This document shows, piece after piece, positions 13,741 to 22,926 of a DNA stretch of 35,921 nt. The stretch's first letter is position 1, and each line of letters starts with the position of its first letter. The translations under genes were made by a program, and so were the position numbers. The stretch is taken from positions 1 through 35,921 of the forward strand of contig CANQVS010000020.1 in the NCBI GenBank assembly GCA_947627345.1, written 5' to 3'. The DNA is from an uncultured Clostridia bacterium (GTDB lineage: Bacteria > Bacillota > Clostridia > Oscillospirales > Acutalibacteraceae). The notes under the pieces were generated by a model, which had not been told where the DNA came from, did no database searches, and was given only the letters and a program-made list of their open reading frames with translations.

Positions 13741-16602
13741 TTATTTTTCCATTTTATAGCTCAATGCGTTTTCCCTAATAGAATATCCTTTCGCCGCCAT
13801 TTCGTTCATAATAGCCTGTGTATTCCATTTTGTATTCTTCGGAAGGTAAATATATTTCGGCTCTTTATCCGGATTAACGGAGAAATATTCATTCAAACGA
13901 GCCATAATTGAACTCTCTCCCACAATGTTTTCATCACCTATCCACGAAGAATATGTGGCATAATGATAATTATTAAGCGCAAGATATATCCACGTTTTTC
14001 CGGAGAAAACAAGCATATTATCAGGCGATTTGGTTTTGTATTCCGCAAGGTCTTTGTATATATCGGTATATTCCTTCTGCTTATCGGCGGAAGTATAGAT
14101 ACCCCTTGCAGGTCCGTCTGTAATTTGCGTATTCAAAGTGGTAATATCAGGGCTTTCCCAGAAGCAGTGGTGCGCCTTAATGTCAATTTGAAACCAGCCT
14201 TGAAGAACAATCATAATTGTCACAAGAACAAAGGACGAATACTTTAAAAGAGGCGCATAATCAAGGTTATCCTCGCTTTCTCTCATTTCCTTTATAAGCC
14301 TTGCAAGGAAAACAAAGCTTGCGACATTTGACGTACACATCGCCATAGAAATTACATAAAACAGCTGATTAGACGAGAAGTAAACCGCGAACGAATATAA
14401 AATTCCAAGACAGAAAAGACTTATAAACAGCTCTCTCGGCTTTTTGTCGCAAAGCACATACGAGGTTATTCCGATAAACAGCATCGGATACATAACGTAA
14501 TTGTACGATACTGTCGTAAGCGTCGGGAAAATAAGCGCGTAGGTGAACATTACGACAGCCGTTGTGATAATGAGGTAAAGACTGCGGTGAAGCTTTCTCT
14601 TTTTATCGAATATCATCACAATAGCCATAGCAACATAGCTGAATACTCCAATCGCGAACTGCGGATGGAACGTTAACGTACTTTGGAAATACATTCTGAA
14701 TTTCTGAATAAATGAAACCTGCGGATGTTCGGGGTCAGACAGGAGTCTCGGCAATATACCGAAAACCTCGTTAAGCCCCGCTCTGCTCAATACTATTATC
14801 AGGAATACAACAGCAAGAGCGACAACTCCCACAGTAAACCATATAAATGTTCTGATTGAGAACAATTCGCTTGACAAAGCAATTTTGTAATCCTTTTTCT
14901 TTATAAAGATGTGTACAATTACACATACAATATAAATAGCATAGCCTATTGCAATATAAGGACTGCACAAAACTGCCCCCGCAAAGCAAAGTCCGCCTAA
15001 GATAAGCGGTATTTTATGCTTGTAATTTGCAGTACCCATAAGCACGCCTGTCAGCACAACGAAATCAATCGTCATTGTATTATAGCTGTACGCCATAATG
15101 TCGTACGGAGTATATATGAAGAAGAAAAGTGTTGCAAATACCGTAATATATCCGTACCTTCTTAGCCTTGAATACGCAAAAACCGCAACCGCCGCGTGCA
15201 AAACAACATAGAAAATTCTTGCCGCTAAAATAATTCCGTCAAACGAGCCTGCAACAGCGTGGTATATCGCTGTAAACGGCAGCAGGAAAACAGACGACAT
15301 TTGAGACAGGTTCCATTCCTGCGTAAACAGGGAATCACCGAGAATATATCTCTGCGGAATTGTAAGATAGAAAGCCTCGTCATTTCCCGCAAAACCGAAA
15401 AAGCATTTCCAAATTGCAAACGCAATAGCTCCCGCTAAAAGTCCGATAAAAATGAAATCACGCCATTTGTCCTTATCTTCTCTCATTCTCTGACTTTTTA
15501 CGAAACTTACAATTGCCTCATAAGCCTTAACAACATATGAAGCGACAACATTCATAAGTCCCGACGCAATCGCCGATAGCACAAAAACTATCGGTACGAC
15601 GACAAAGTAGTACGGAAGCTTTTCATTTAACGTCAAGATGTATTTATTTAGATAATTGTAATAGATAATGTGGTCGAATATATAGGAAATAAGGTAAATT
15701 CCTAAGGCTAAATCGGAAACTTTCCACAAACACCATTTCACTTTAGCGTTCATATTCACGGTCGGGATTCTGGTCAAAAGCACAAACAGTCCGCAGGTGA
15801 GCACATAAGTTTCAAAGCAACCCCAGTTGATAAGATTTCCATACTTAAAGGTGGAACCATAATTGCGGTAGAAATTATAGGTGCTGAACACAACAAGAGT
15901 TATGAGAAAACCTATCAGGAGCGTTCGGGTTTTTATCTTCATTCCGAACTCCCTTAAATAAGCTCCCACAAAATAATAGGCCACAGGATATGTCATACCC
16001 CACCAGCTTGGCATCAGCTTATTGTAATCCTCGCTTATTGTAGGATTTGCCCACCATTGAGGGTTTGTAAAAATATGAATATTAAAAATAGTAGGAAGTA
16101 TCGTTACCGCAAAGAAAGTAAACACCAAAATTTGCTTTTGACGTTGAGTTTTAAGATTGTTGTATATTAGATTTAAAAACGGGGCAATAAGGAAAAGCCC
16201 GATATACATCTCAATATACCACGAGTAGGTCGCGCCCTTAAAGCTTAGGAAATCTAAAACTACCTTTCCGAGCGTAAACTCCTCGCCCAAAGCAAAGGTT
16301 TTGTAAAGCATACACGCAAGCGTCGCTATACCGTAAATTATGAGCGTTTTGCGTATTCCTTTATAATATCCCTTGTTCAGAGTTTTTCTGCACATAAGAT
16401 AACCCGTCAGTATCATAAACAACGGTACGCAGGTAGTAAAAAATGTACGCATTATACTCATAATATACATTGGTATGCCCTGAACGGTTTCACTGTAAAA
16501 GCCGTTATACAGGAAGAAATGAACCGAGTTTACGAGAAATACCGCAACAATTCTAACTATATCAAGCGAGGCGTTACGGCTTTCGAGCCTTTTTTCATCC
16601 AT
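13741..16602 (-). CDS. acyltransferase-3 fused to a GT-C-like membrane domain
   Basis: A 953-aa polytopic membrane protein with two halves. Residues about 8-365 resemble the acyltransferase-3 family (OafA/OatA type): RNASLDIVRIVAVFLVNSVH carries the conserved Arg/Asp/His, followed by about ten helices. Residues about 385-870 form another set of roughly ten helices like GT-C glycosyltransferases; an Asp-Glu pair in the first outer loop (GNDEAFYLTIPQRY, near residue 406) matches the catalytic acid position of that fold. The last ~90 residues are a soluble, probably external domain. It may add acyl groups and sugars to a surface polymer, but neither donor nor acceptor is known. An AAAGGAAAG site precedes the ATG. 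It is monocistronic and divergent from pgk. Confidence 0.8.
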   Translation of the reverse strand: MDEKRLESRNASLDIVRIVAVFLVNSVHFFLYNGFYSETVQGIPMYIMSIMRTFFTTCVPLFMILTGYLMCRKTLNKGYYKGIRKTLIIYGIATLACMLYKTFALGEEFTLGKVVLDFLSFKGATYSWYIEMYIGLFLIAPFLNLIYNNLKTQRQKQILVFTFFAVTILPTIFNIHIFTNPQWWANPTISEDYNKLMPSWWGMTYPVAYYFVGAYLREFGMKIKTRTLLIGFLITLVVFSTYNFYRNYGSTFKYGNLINWGCFETYVLTCGLFVLLTRIPTVNMNAKVKWCLWKVSDLALGIYLISYIFDHIIYYNYLNKYILTLNEKLPYYFVVVPIVFVLSAIASGLMNVVASYVVKAYEAIVSFVKSQRMREDKDKWRDFIFIGLLAGAIAFAIWKCFFGFAGNDEAFYLTIPQRYILGDSLFTQEWNLSQMSSVFLLPFTAIYHAVAGSFDGIILAARIFYVVLHAAVAVFAYSRLRRYGYITVFATLFFFIYTPYDIMAYSYNTMTIDFVVLTGVLMGTANYKHKIPLILGGLCFAGAVLCSPYIAIGYAIYIVCVIVHIFIKKKDYKIALSSELFSIRTFIWFTVGVVALAVVFLIIVLSRAGLNEVFGILPRLLSDPEHPQVSFIQKFRMYFQSTLTFHPQFAIGVFSYVAMAIVMIFDKKRKLHRSLYLIITTAVVMFTYALIFPTLTTVSYNYVMYPMLFIGITSYVLCDKKPRELFISLFCLGILYSFAVYFSSNQLFYVISMAMCTSNVASFVFLARLIKEMRESEDNLDYAPLLKYSSFVLVTIMIVLQGWFQIDIKAHHCFWESPDITTLNTQITDGPARGIYTSADKQKEYTDIYKDLAEYKTKSPDNMLVFSGKTWIYLALNNYHYATYSSWIGDENIVGESSIMARLNEYFSVNPDKEPKYIYLPKNTKWNTQAIMNEMAAKGYSIRENALSYKMEK

Positions 16603-16649
16603 ATTTTCACTTTCCTTTAAATAAGATTATACAGATAATATACAAAGTA

Positions 16650-16678
16650 ATTTTAACATATCTGTATTATAAATACAA
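16650..16678 (-). promoter_or_regulatory. promoter for the AT3-GT gene
   Basis: Read leftward: TTGTAT (16678-16673), 17 bp, then TAAAAT (16655-16650). It lies about 50 bp before the ATG in a very AT-rich region. Confidence 0.5.
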
Positions 16679-16804
16679 CATATTATTTTTTTTAATTGAT
16701 TAATATCAGAAAGTATTGTCCTATTAACTATAACCTAAAAAAATAAAAAATGTGACGCATATATAATTATTTTTTAAATTTTTTTTAAAGCTTTCGTTTA
16801 ACTA

Positions 16805-16833
16805 TTGCTAAATATTTACTTTTGTTATATAAT
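16805..16833 (+). promoter_or_regulatory. promoter for pgk
   Basis: TTGCTA (16805-16810), a 17-bp spacer and a perfect TATAAT (16828-16833). A/T tracts just upstream (16768-16790) look like an UP element, which fits a highly expressed glycolytic gene. Confidence 0.78.
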
Positions 16834-16890
16834 TAACAATGATTACGGGCGTATAATACGCTTTCCAAATTCAGAAAGGAAGTACCAATT

Positions 16891-18099
16891 ATGAAACTTA
16901 ACAAGGTTACTATTGACGACATCAATGTAAAGGGCAAAAAAGTTCTCGTAAGAGTTGACTTTAACGTTCCTCTAAAGGACGGAGTTATTACTAACGATAA
17001 CAGAATTACCGCCGCCTTACCTACAATTAAAAAGCTTATCGCTGACGGCGGACAGCTAATCCTTTGCTCGCACTTAGGAAAGCCGAAGAACGGTCCCGAG
17101 GAGAAATTCTCGCTTGCTCCCGTCGCTGTAAGACTTTCCGAGCTTTTAGGAAAAGAGGTTGTTTTTGCAAACGACGATGAGGTTGTAGGTGAAAACGCTA
17201 AAAAGGCGGTTGCTGATATGAAAGACGGCGATGTTGTGCTTTTGCAGAACACGCGTTTCAGAAAAGAAGAAACCAAAAACTTAGAGCCGTTCTCAGAAGA
17301 ATTGGCTTCATTGGCGGAAGTTTTTGTAATGGACGCTTTCGGTTCGGCTCACAGAGCTCACTGCTCTACAGCAGGCGTAACAAACCACATTAAAAATACG
17401 GCTGTAGGCTATCTTATGCAGAAAGAAATTGACTATCTCGGAAACGCTGTTGAGAATCCCGTCAGACCTTTCGTTGCCATTCTCGGCGGAGCTAAGGTTG
17501 CGGATAAGCTCAACGTAATTTCAAATCTTCTTGAAAAGTGCGACACACTTATCATCGGCGGAGGTATGGCTTATACTTTCCTTAAAGCCAAGGGCTACGA
17601 GATTGGTAAGTCGCTTGTTGACGATACAAAGCTTGACTACTGCAAGGAAATGATGGATAAGGCTGAAAAGCTCGGCAAAAAACTTCTTCTGCCCATAGAC
17701 ACAACCGTAGCAAAGAGTTTCCCCGACCCTATCGATGGACCTATTGATGTTGAAATTGTCGACGCTGATAAAATCCCCGCGGATATGGAGGGACTTGACA
17801 TAGGAGATAAAACTCAAAAGCTTTTCGCGGACGCTGTTAAGTCTGCTAAAACTGTTGTATGGAACGGACCTATGGGCGTATTTGAAAACCCAACGCTTGC
17901 AAAGGGTACAATCGCTGTAGCGCAGGCACTTGCCGATACCGACGCTACCACTATTATCGGCGGAGGCGACAGCGCGGCCGCTGTAATTCAACTCGGCTAC
18001 TCCGATAAAATGAGCCATATTTCAACAGGCGGAGGAGCTTCTCTCGAGTATCTTGAGGGTAAAGTTCTTCCCGGAATCGATGTTATTGCTGATAAATAA
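16891..18099 (+). CDS. pgk: phosphoglycerate kinase
   Basis: A 402-aa enzyme of normal length; it transfers phosphate from 1,3-bisphosphoglycerate to ADP in glycolysis. Hallmarks: the N-terminal substrate loop [18 protein letters not shown], the [10 protein letters not shown] helix, LGGAKVADK, and the C-terminal nucleotide loop GGGDSAAAV with [24 protein letters not shown] precedes the ATG. It heads the pgk-tpiA-gpmI cluster behind a strong promoter; no gap (GAPDH) gene is adjacent. Confidence 0.98.
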   Translation: MKLNKVTIDDINVKGKKVLVRVDFNVPLKDGVITNDNRITAALPTIKKLIADGGQLILCSHLGKPKNGPEEKFSLAPVAVRLSELLGKEVVFANDDEVVGENAKKAVADMKDGDVVLLQNTRFRKEETKNLEPFSEELASLAEVFVMDAFGSAHRAHCSTAGVTNHIKNTAVGYLMQKEIDYLGNAVENPVRPFVAILGGAKVADKLNVISNLLEKCDTLIIGGGMAYTFLKAKGYEIGKSLVDDTKLDYCKEMMDKAEKLGKKLLLPIDTTVAKSFPDPIDGPIDVEIVDADKIPADMEGLDIGDKTQKLFADAVKSAKTVVWNGPMGVFENPTLAKGTIAVAQALADTDATTIIGGGDSAAAVIQLGYSDKMSHISTGGGASLEYLEGKVLPGIDVIADK

Positions 18100-18162
18100 A
18101 AACTAACTCGGCAAAGGGTAACAATTAATAATTTTAATTACACTTTAAGCCTTTGTCTGATT

Positions 18163-18184
18163 GGGCGGGTCCGTGTGCCCGCCC
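18163..18184 (+). promoter_or_regulatory. GC-rich hairpin between pgk and tpiA
   Basis: GGGCGGG (18163-18169) and CCCGCCC (18178-18184) form a 7-bp all-GC stem with an 8-nt loop, very unlike the AT-rich surroundings. What follows is GCTCGTTTAATAATG, too poor in T for a strong terminator. It may be a partial terminator or an mRNA stabiliser that sets pgk above tpiA-gpmI. Confidence 0.6.
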
Positions 18185-18192
18185 GCTCGTTT

Positions 18193-18211
18193 AATAATGA
18201 TAATCATTTTG
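18193..18211 (+). promoter_or_regulatory. Fur-box-like palindrome upstream of tpiA
   Basis: AATAATGATAATCATTTTG matches 16 of 19 positions of the classical Fur consensus GATAATGATAATCATTATC, including the central ATGATAATCAT. It lies 30 bp before the tpiA start. Binding by Fur or a relative is inferred from the match; an AT-rich chance match is possible. Confidence 0.4.
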
Positions 18212-18240
18212 TATGAATAATTTAGAAAGGTAGATTGATT

Positions 18241-19011
18241 ATGAATAAGGCTAAAAGAAAGGCTGTTATCGCAGGAAACTGGAAAATGAATAAAACTCCG
18301 AGTGAAGCGAAAACGCTCCTTGAAGAGATTATCCCCGTGGCAAAGGGCGCTGACTGCGAGGTTATCGCGTGCGTTCCGTACGTTGACCTTTCAACGGCAA
18401 TTGAAACCGTTAAAGGTACCAATGTTAAAATCGGCGCGGAAAACTGCCATTGGGCAGAAAGCGGTGCGTTTACCGGTGAAATCTCAACGGGTATGCTCAA
18501 AGAAATGGGCGTTGAGTATGTTGTTATCGGCCACAGCGAACGCCGTCAGTACTTCGGCGAAACAGATGAAACAGTAAACAAGAGAACAAAGGCGGCTTTA
18601 TCGGCAGGTCTAAAGCCTATTGTTTGCGTAGGCGAACTTCTTTGGGAGCGCGAGTGCGATATTACAGAGGAAGTTATTGCCCGTCAGATTAAGCTTGACC
18701 TTTACGATGTATCCGCAGAGGACGCTAAGAAAACTATAATCGCCTATGAGCCTGTCTGGGCTATCGGCACAGGCAAAACCGCTACAGCGGAGCAGGCGGA
18801 GGAGGTTTGCGCATTTATCCGCGCAGAGCTCGCTAAAAAGTATGATGAGGAAACCGCTCAGGCTGTTACAATTCAATACGGCGGTTCTATGAACGACGGC
18901 AACGCTTCCGAGCTTCTCTCAAAGGAAAATGTTGACGGCGGTCTTATCGGCGGTGCCTCTCTCGTTGCCACTAAATTCGGCGCAATTATTGACGCAGCTA
19001 CAAAAGGTTAA
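18241..19011 (+). CDS. tpiA: triosephosphate isomerase
   Basis: A 256-aa TIM barrel that interconverts dihydroxyacetone phosphate and glyceraldehyde-3-phosphate. Catalytic residues are visible: Asn/Lys in AGNWKMN, His in IGHSERR, and Glu in AYEPVWAIGTGKTA; QYGGSMN binds phosphate. The ATG at 18241 is preferred over an in-frame TTG two codons earlier because AGAAAGG sits ten bases before the ATG and too close to the TTG. gpmI follows after 12 bases. Confidence 0.98.
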   Translation: MNKAKRKAVIAGNWKMNKTPSEAKTLLEEIIPVAKGADCEVIACVPYVDLSTAIETVKGTNVKIGAENCHWAESGAFTGEISTGMLKEMGVEYVVIGHSERRQYFGETDETVNKRTKAALSAGLKPIVCVGELLWERECDITEEVIARQIKLDLYDVSAEDAKKTIIAYEPVWAIGTGKTATAEQAEEVCAFIRAELAKKYDEETAQAVTIQYGGSMNDGNASELLSKENVDGGLIGGASLVATKFGAIIDAATKG

Positions 19012-19023
19012 TAGGAGTTATTT

Positions 19024-20535
19024 ATGAAAAAACCTTTAATTCTTATGATTTTAGACGGTTTTGGTATTGCTCCCCCCGAGGGAAATGCCATTGCGGCGGC
19101 AAATAAGCCTAATCTCGACAGATTGTTTTCAAACAATCCGATTACTCAAATCGGCGCGTCGGGACTTGATGTAGGTCTGCCTGACGGACAGATGGGCAAC
19201 AGCGAGGTCGGACATACGAACATCGGTGCAGGACGTATAGTTTATCAGGAGCTTACAAGAATTACAAAGACAATCAAAGAGGGTAAGCTTAAAGATAATG
19301 AGGCTATCGTTAATGCTATGGACAACGCGCTTGAAAAAGGCACAAGCCTGCACCTTATGGGACTTATGTCCCCTGGCGGAGTTCACAGCCATATGGAACA
19401 TCTTTACGGTATTTTAGAGCTTGCAAAGGCTAAGGGACTTAAAAAGGTTTATGTTCACGCATTTCTTGACGGACGTGACGTTCCGCCGTCGTCAGCTAAA
19501 GAGTATGTCGCGCAGGCTGTCGAAAAGATGAAAGAAATAGGCGTGGGTAAAATCGCCACGGTCAGCGGACGTTACTACGCTATGGACAGAGATAACCGCT
19601 GGGAGCGCGTAGAGAAAGCTTACAGCGCTCTCGTTTACGGAAAGGGCGTTGAGGCAGACTGCCCCGTTGATGCCATTCAAAACAGTTACGACAACGAGGT
19701 TACGGACGAATTCGTTGTTCCGATAGTCGTTAAAGGCGGAGATACAATCAAAAAAGACGACAGCGTAATATTCTTTAACTTCCGTCCCGACAGGGCGCGT
19801 GAAATCACCCGTACTCTCGTTGACCCGGAGTTTAAGGGTTTTGAGAGAAAAAAAGGATTTTTCCCGCTCACATATGTATGTATGACGCAGTACGATGCAA
19901 CTATGCCCAATGTTGAAGTCGCGTTCAAACCGCAAAGCTTAGACAACACCCTCGGCGAGTATATCTCCGATAAGGGTATGAAACAGCTTAGAATTGCCGA
20001 AACCGAGAAATACGCCCACGTAACATTTTTCTTTAACGGCGGTGTTGAAAAGCAGTACGACAACGAGGACAGAATACTCGTTAAATCTCCCGCGGTCGCT
20101 ACCTATGATTTACAGCCTGAAATGAGCGCTTTCGAGGTAACGGATAAACTCGTTGAAGCAATAAAAACAGGCAAATACGACGTGATTATCTTAAACTTCG
20201 CAAACTGCGATATGGTAGGGCACACGGGCGTGTTTGAGGCAGCGGTTGAGGCGGTTCAGGCGGTCGATAAATGCGTGGGAGAAGTTGTTGACGCTGTTTT
20301 ACAAATGGACGGCACAGCGATTATAACGGCTGACCACGGCAACGCGGACAAAATGATTGACGAGGACGGCAAGCCGTTTACGGCTCACACAACAAATCCC
20401 GTTCCGTTTTGCGTTATAGGCTATGACTGCAAACTGCGCGAGGGCGGTGTTCTTGCGGATATTGCTCCCACAATGCTTAAAATTCTCGGGCTTGAACAGC
20501 CCAAAGAAATGACGGGTAAAAGCCTTATCGTTTAA
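19024..20535 (+). CDS. gpmI: 2,3-bisphosphoglycerate-independent phosphoglycerate mutase
   Basis: A 503-aa metalloenzyme of the alkaline phosphatase superfamily, interconverting 3- and 2-phosphoglycerate. LMILDGFGIAP holds the first metal-binding Asp, GQMGNSEVGHTNIGAGR carries the phosphorylated Ser, and ITADHGNADKM supplies late metal ligands. Length is typical. AGGAG seven bases before the ATG and the 12-base gap mark it as co-transcribed with tpiA. The transcript ends at a strong terminator. Enolase is not in the window. Confidence 0.98.
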   Translation: MKKPLILMILDGFGIAPPEGNAIAAANKPNLDRLFSNNPITQIGASGLDVGLPDGQMGNSEVGHTNIGAGRIVYQELTRITKTIKEGKLKDNEAIVNAMDNALEKGTSLHLMGLMSPGGVHSHMEHLYGILELAKAKGLKKVYVHAFLDGRDVPPSSAKEYVAQAVEKMKEIGVGKIATVSGRYYAMDRDNRWERVEKAYSALVYGKGVEADCPVDAIQNSYDNEVTDEFVVPIVVKGGDTIKKDDSVIFFNFRPDRAREITRTLVDPEFKGFERKKGFFPLTYVCMTQYDATMPNVEVAFKPQSLDNTLGEYISDKGMKQLRIAETEKYAHVTFFFNGGVEKQYDNEDRILVKSPAVATYDLQPEMSAFEVTDKLVEAIKTGKYDVIILNFANCDMVGHTGVFEAAVEAVQAVDKCVGEVVDAVLQMDGTAIITADHGNADKMIDEDGKPFTAHTTNPVPFCVIGYDCKLREGGVLADIAPTMLKILGLEQPKEMTGKSLIV

Positions 20536-20556
20536 TTTGTTATAAATATTTAGTTT

Positions 20557-20600
20557 AGGGAGAACATCTGATATTTTATCACACTGTTCTCCCTTTTTTA
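20557..20600 (+). terminator. intrinsic terminator of the glycolytic cluster
   Basis: AGGGAGAACA (20557-20566) pairs perfectly with TGTTCTCCCT (20585-20594), with an 18-nt loop and a T6 tail. Confidence 0.88.
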
Positions 20601-20639
20601 TGAATTTGAAAATGTATTCAACTGCAAATTAAAAAACTG

Positions 20640-20669
20640 TTGCCATACAATAACAAAATATGCTAAAAT
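20640..20669 (+). promoter_or_regulatory. extended -10 promoter for the lipoprotein gene
   Basis: TTGCCA (20640-20645), an 18-bp spacer ending in TGC, then TAAAAT (20664-20669). The TG motif one base before the -10 makes it an extended -10 promoter. Confidence 0.6.
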
Positions 20670-20706
20670 ACAGCTATAAAATATAATGAAAGAAAGGCTG
20701 ATAAAT

Positions 20707-21141
20707 ATGATTAAAAGATTACTTTGTACCGTTTTAATCTGCGCGTGTACGGCGTTGCTCGCAAGTTGCGGTTGTTCAAATACAGTTGAAACACGTCCGC
20801 CTGAATCAATCGAAATTACCCCCGAAATTCAAATCGGTCAGTACGCAAGTTACGTTACACAGTACAAGTGGATTAACGAAAAGACAGGCGACGTTATCGA
20901 CTTTAACGACAACGGCACATTTACGGGAAAAATCGCCTCAAAAAGCTACAGCGGTAAATTTACGTTAAGAGTAGACAAGGAAAAGCTCGGTAAAATTATC
21001 TCGGGCGTTACACTTGACGGAACCGACAAAGAAGTTGAGTACACAATTCAATTTAAGGATTCCGCTCATATTAAGGTTACTACCGATAAAAAAGTAAGCG
21101 AGGATTATACCGCCGATTGGGCAGTTGAAAAAAGCGAGTAA
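20707..21141 (+). CDS. small lipoprotein, unknown function
   Basis: A 144-aa exported lipoprotein. MIKRLLCTVLICACTALLAS ends in a lipobox with Cys21 (LASC). The mature part is a compact, beta-rich domain; GDVIDFNDNGTFTGKI through YTIQFKDSAHIKVTT reads like a lipocalin-type DUF with alternating strands, and the same theme (a glycine turn in GDGTFEL) recurs in the protein at 23335-23826. The ATG at 20707 is chosen because AGAAAGG lies nine bases upstream; an in-frame ATG at 20686 has no such site. Monocistronic. Function unknown. Confidence 0.82.
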   Translation: MIKRLLCTVLICACTALLASCGCSNTVETRPPESIEITPEIQIGQYASYVTQYKWINEKTGDVIDFNDNGTFTGKIASKSYSGKFTLRVDKEKLGKIISGVTLDGTDKEVEYTIQFKDSAHIKVTTDKKVSEDYTADWAVEKSE

Positions 21142-21161
21142 TACAACATTAAAAATACAAC

Positions 21162-21202
21162 AAAACGGTCAGTTCAAAATTGAGCTGACCGTTTTAGCTT
21201 TA
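21162..21202. terminator. bidirectional terminator
   Basis: AAAACGGTCAG pairs with CTGACCGTTTT, and the stem continues through TCAA/TTGA after one mismatch. T-rich sequence lies on both sides, so it can end both the lipoprotein transcript and the leftward acyl-CoA synthetase transcript. Confidence 0.85.
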
Positions 21203-21276
21203 GAATAATTAAATTATTATTTCAAAAGTATGTTTAATTTGTAAATTCTACATCTTGCTTTAATCTCAAAGCCTAA

Positions 21277-22926
21277 TCAACAGATTTTATCTCTGTCAAG
21301 ATTTCTTATATCAGTTCTTTTTATTTTACCGCTTATCGTCTTTGGCATTTCATCGACAAACTCAAGCAACTGAATATGCTTGTATGAAGATACCCTTTTG
21401 TTTACAAAATGTTTAATTTCCTTTTCAAGATTTTTGCTTTTTTCATATCCGTCGGCAAGATGAACGGTCGCCTTAATTGCCTGTCCCCTTGCCTTATCAG
21501 GTACGCCGACTACCGCGCACTCCATTACTGCCGGATGTTCCATAAGAACATTCTCAATTTCAAAAGGGCCAACCCTAAATCCTCTCGTTTTTATAAGGTC
21601 GTCAATTCGACCCACATACCAATAGTAACCGTCCTCGTCCTTATACGCCGTATCGCCTGTATGATAAACGCCGTTTCGCCATACGCTATTGTAGAGGCTT
21701 TCATCACCGCAGTAGCCCATAAAAATACCAAATTGCTTTTCCTGAGGTACTACTACAATTTCTCCGACCTCATTTGCAGGGAGTTCCGCCCCGTTTTCAT
21801 CAACAATCATAGTGTTGTAAAGCGGAGTGGGCTTTCCAAGAGAACCTGTCTTTGAAACGGCTCCCGCTAAATTACCAAGCATTAGGACAGACTCTGTCTG
21901 GCCAAAGCCTTCCATAAGCTTAAGACCTGTTTGTTTATATACCTGTTCAAACACTTCGGGGTTAAGCGCCTCGCCTGCAGTAGTAATATGATTTAGTGAA
22001 GAAAGGTCATATTTACTCATATCTCTCTTAATGAAGTATCTGTAAACTGTCGGAGGCGCGCAGAAAGAAGTGACTTTATATTTTTCCATTACCCTTAAAA
22101 GCTTGTGAGGTGAAAAACTGTCAAAGTCGTAAACCATTACACCGCACCCGCACAACCATTGACCGTAGATTTTACCCCAGCTTGCCTTTCCCCAGCCTGT
22201 TTCGGCAACTGTAAGATGAAGTCCGTTTTCCTTTACATTCTGCCAGTATTTTGCCGTAATAATATGCGCTAACGTGTAGGTGTGATTGTGCATAACAGCC
22301 TTTGGATAGCCTGTAGTACCCGATGTGAAATAGATAAGCATAGCATCCTCCGCTTTTGTATCTATACGGCTGAATTTACAGTCTGCTTTTTCTATCTCCT
22401 CTGTCAGGTTAACCGTACCCTCCAAATCCTTGCGAACAACAAAAATCTTCTCAAGCTGTGGTTTCCTGGTCTGCGCTTCCAGCATATCGGTTGCCGTTGT
22501 ACCGTCAGGCGTACATATTGCATACTTTATATCCGCTGTTTCTATCCTGTAGGTTATATCGTCAACTGTAAGCATATTTGTCGCAGGAATTACTATCGCT
22601 CCTAACTTGTGAAGCGCAGGCACAATATACCAGTATTCGTAGTTTCTTTTTAAAATAACAAGTACCTTGTCTCCCTTTTTTATTCCCTGCGCAGAAAGTG
22701 CGTTGGCTGTTTTGTTGCTAAGGTATCCAATGTCGCCGAACGTAAAAGTTCTTTCCTCTTTTTCGGGATTGGTGTAAACCATAGCAATATCATTTGGAGC
22801 AAGCTCCGCCATTTTATCAACTACATCATACCCAAAATTGTAATTCTTGGGAAATGTTAATTCAAATGTTTCCAATACGCCGTTTTCATCAAGTTGAGCT
22901 TTACAAAAGCTTCTAAATAACTGCAT
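21277..22926 (-). CDS. medium-chain acyl-CoA synthetase-like enzyme
   Basis: A 549-aa enzyme of the AMP-forming acyl-CoA synthetase family, which activates a carboxylic acid with ATP and joins it to CoA. Core motifs in order: YFTSGTTGYPK (phosphate loop), ITTAGEALNPE, GFGQTE, YHTGD, GRIDDLIKTRGFRVGPFEIE (hinge and CoA-binding switch), and PKTISGKIKR with the catalytic Lys. The overall pattern is closest to the medium-chain (ACSM-like) group rather than acetyl-CoA synthetase; the actual acid (medium-chain fatty, branched or aromatic) cannot be read. The ribosome binding site is AAGGGGA. It is alone, with no beta-oxidation genes beside it. Confidence 0.93.
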   Translation of the reverse strand: MQLFRSFCKAQLDENGVLETFELTFPKNYNFGYDVVDKMAELAPNDIAMVYTNPEKEERTFTFGDIGYLSNKTANALSAQGIKKGDKVLVILKRNYEYWYIVPALHKLGAIVIPATNMLTVDDITYRIETADIKYAICTPDGTTATDMLEAQTRKPQLEKIFVVRKDLEGTVNLTEEIEKADCKFSRIDTKAEDAMLIYFTSGTTGYPKAVMHNHTYTLAHIITAKYWQNVKENGLHLTVAETGWGKASWGKIYGQWLCGCGVMVYDFDSFSPHKLLRVMEKYKVTSFCAPPTVYRYFIKRDMSKYDLSSLNHITTAGEALNPEVFEQVYKQTGLKLMEGFGQTESVLMLGNLAGAVSKTGSLGKPTPLYNTMIVDENGAELPANEVGEIVVVPQEKQFGIFMGYCGDESLYNSVWRNGVYHTGDTAYKDEDGYYWYVGRIDDLIKTRGFRVGPFEIENVLMEHPAVMECAVVGVPDKARGQAIKATVHLADGYEKSKNLEKEIKHFVNKRVSSYKHIQLLEFVDEMPKTISGKIKRTDIRNLDRDKIC

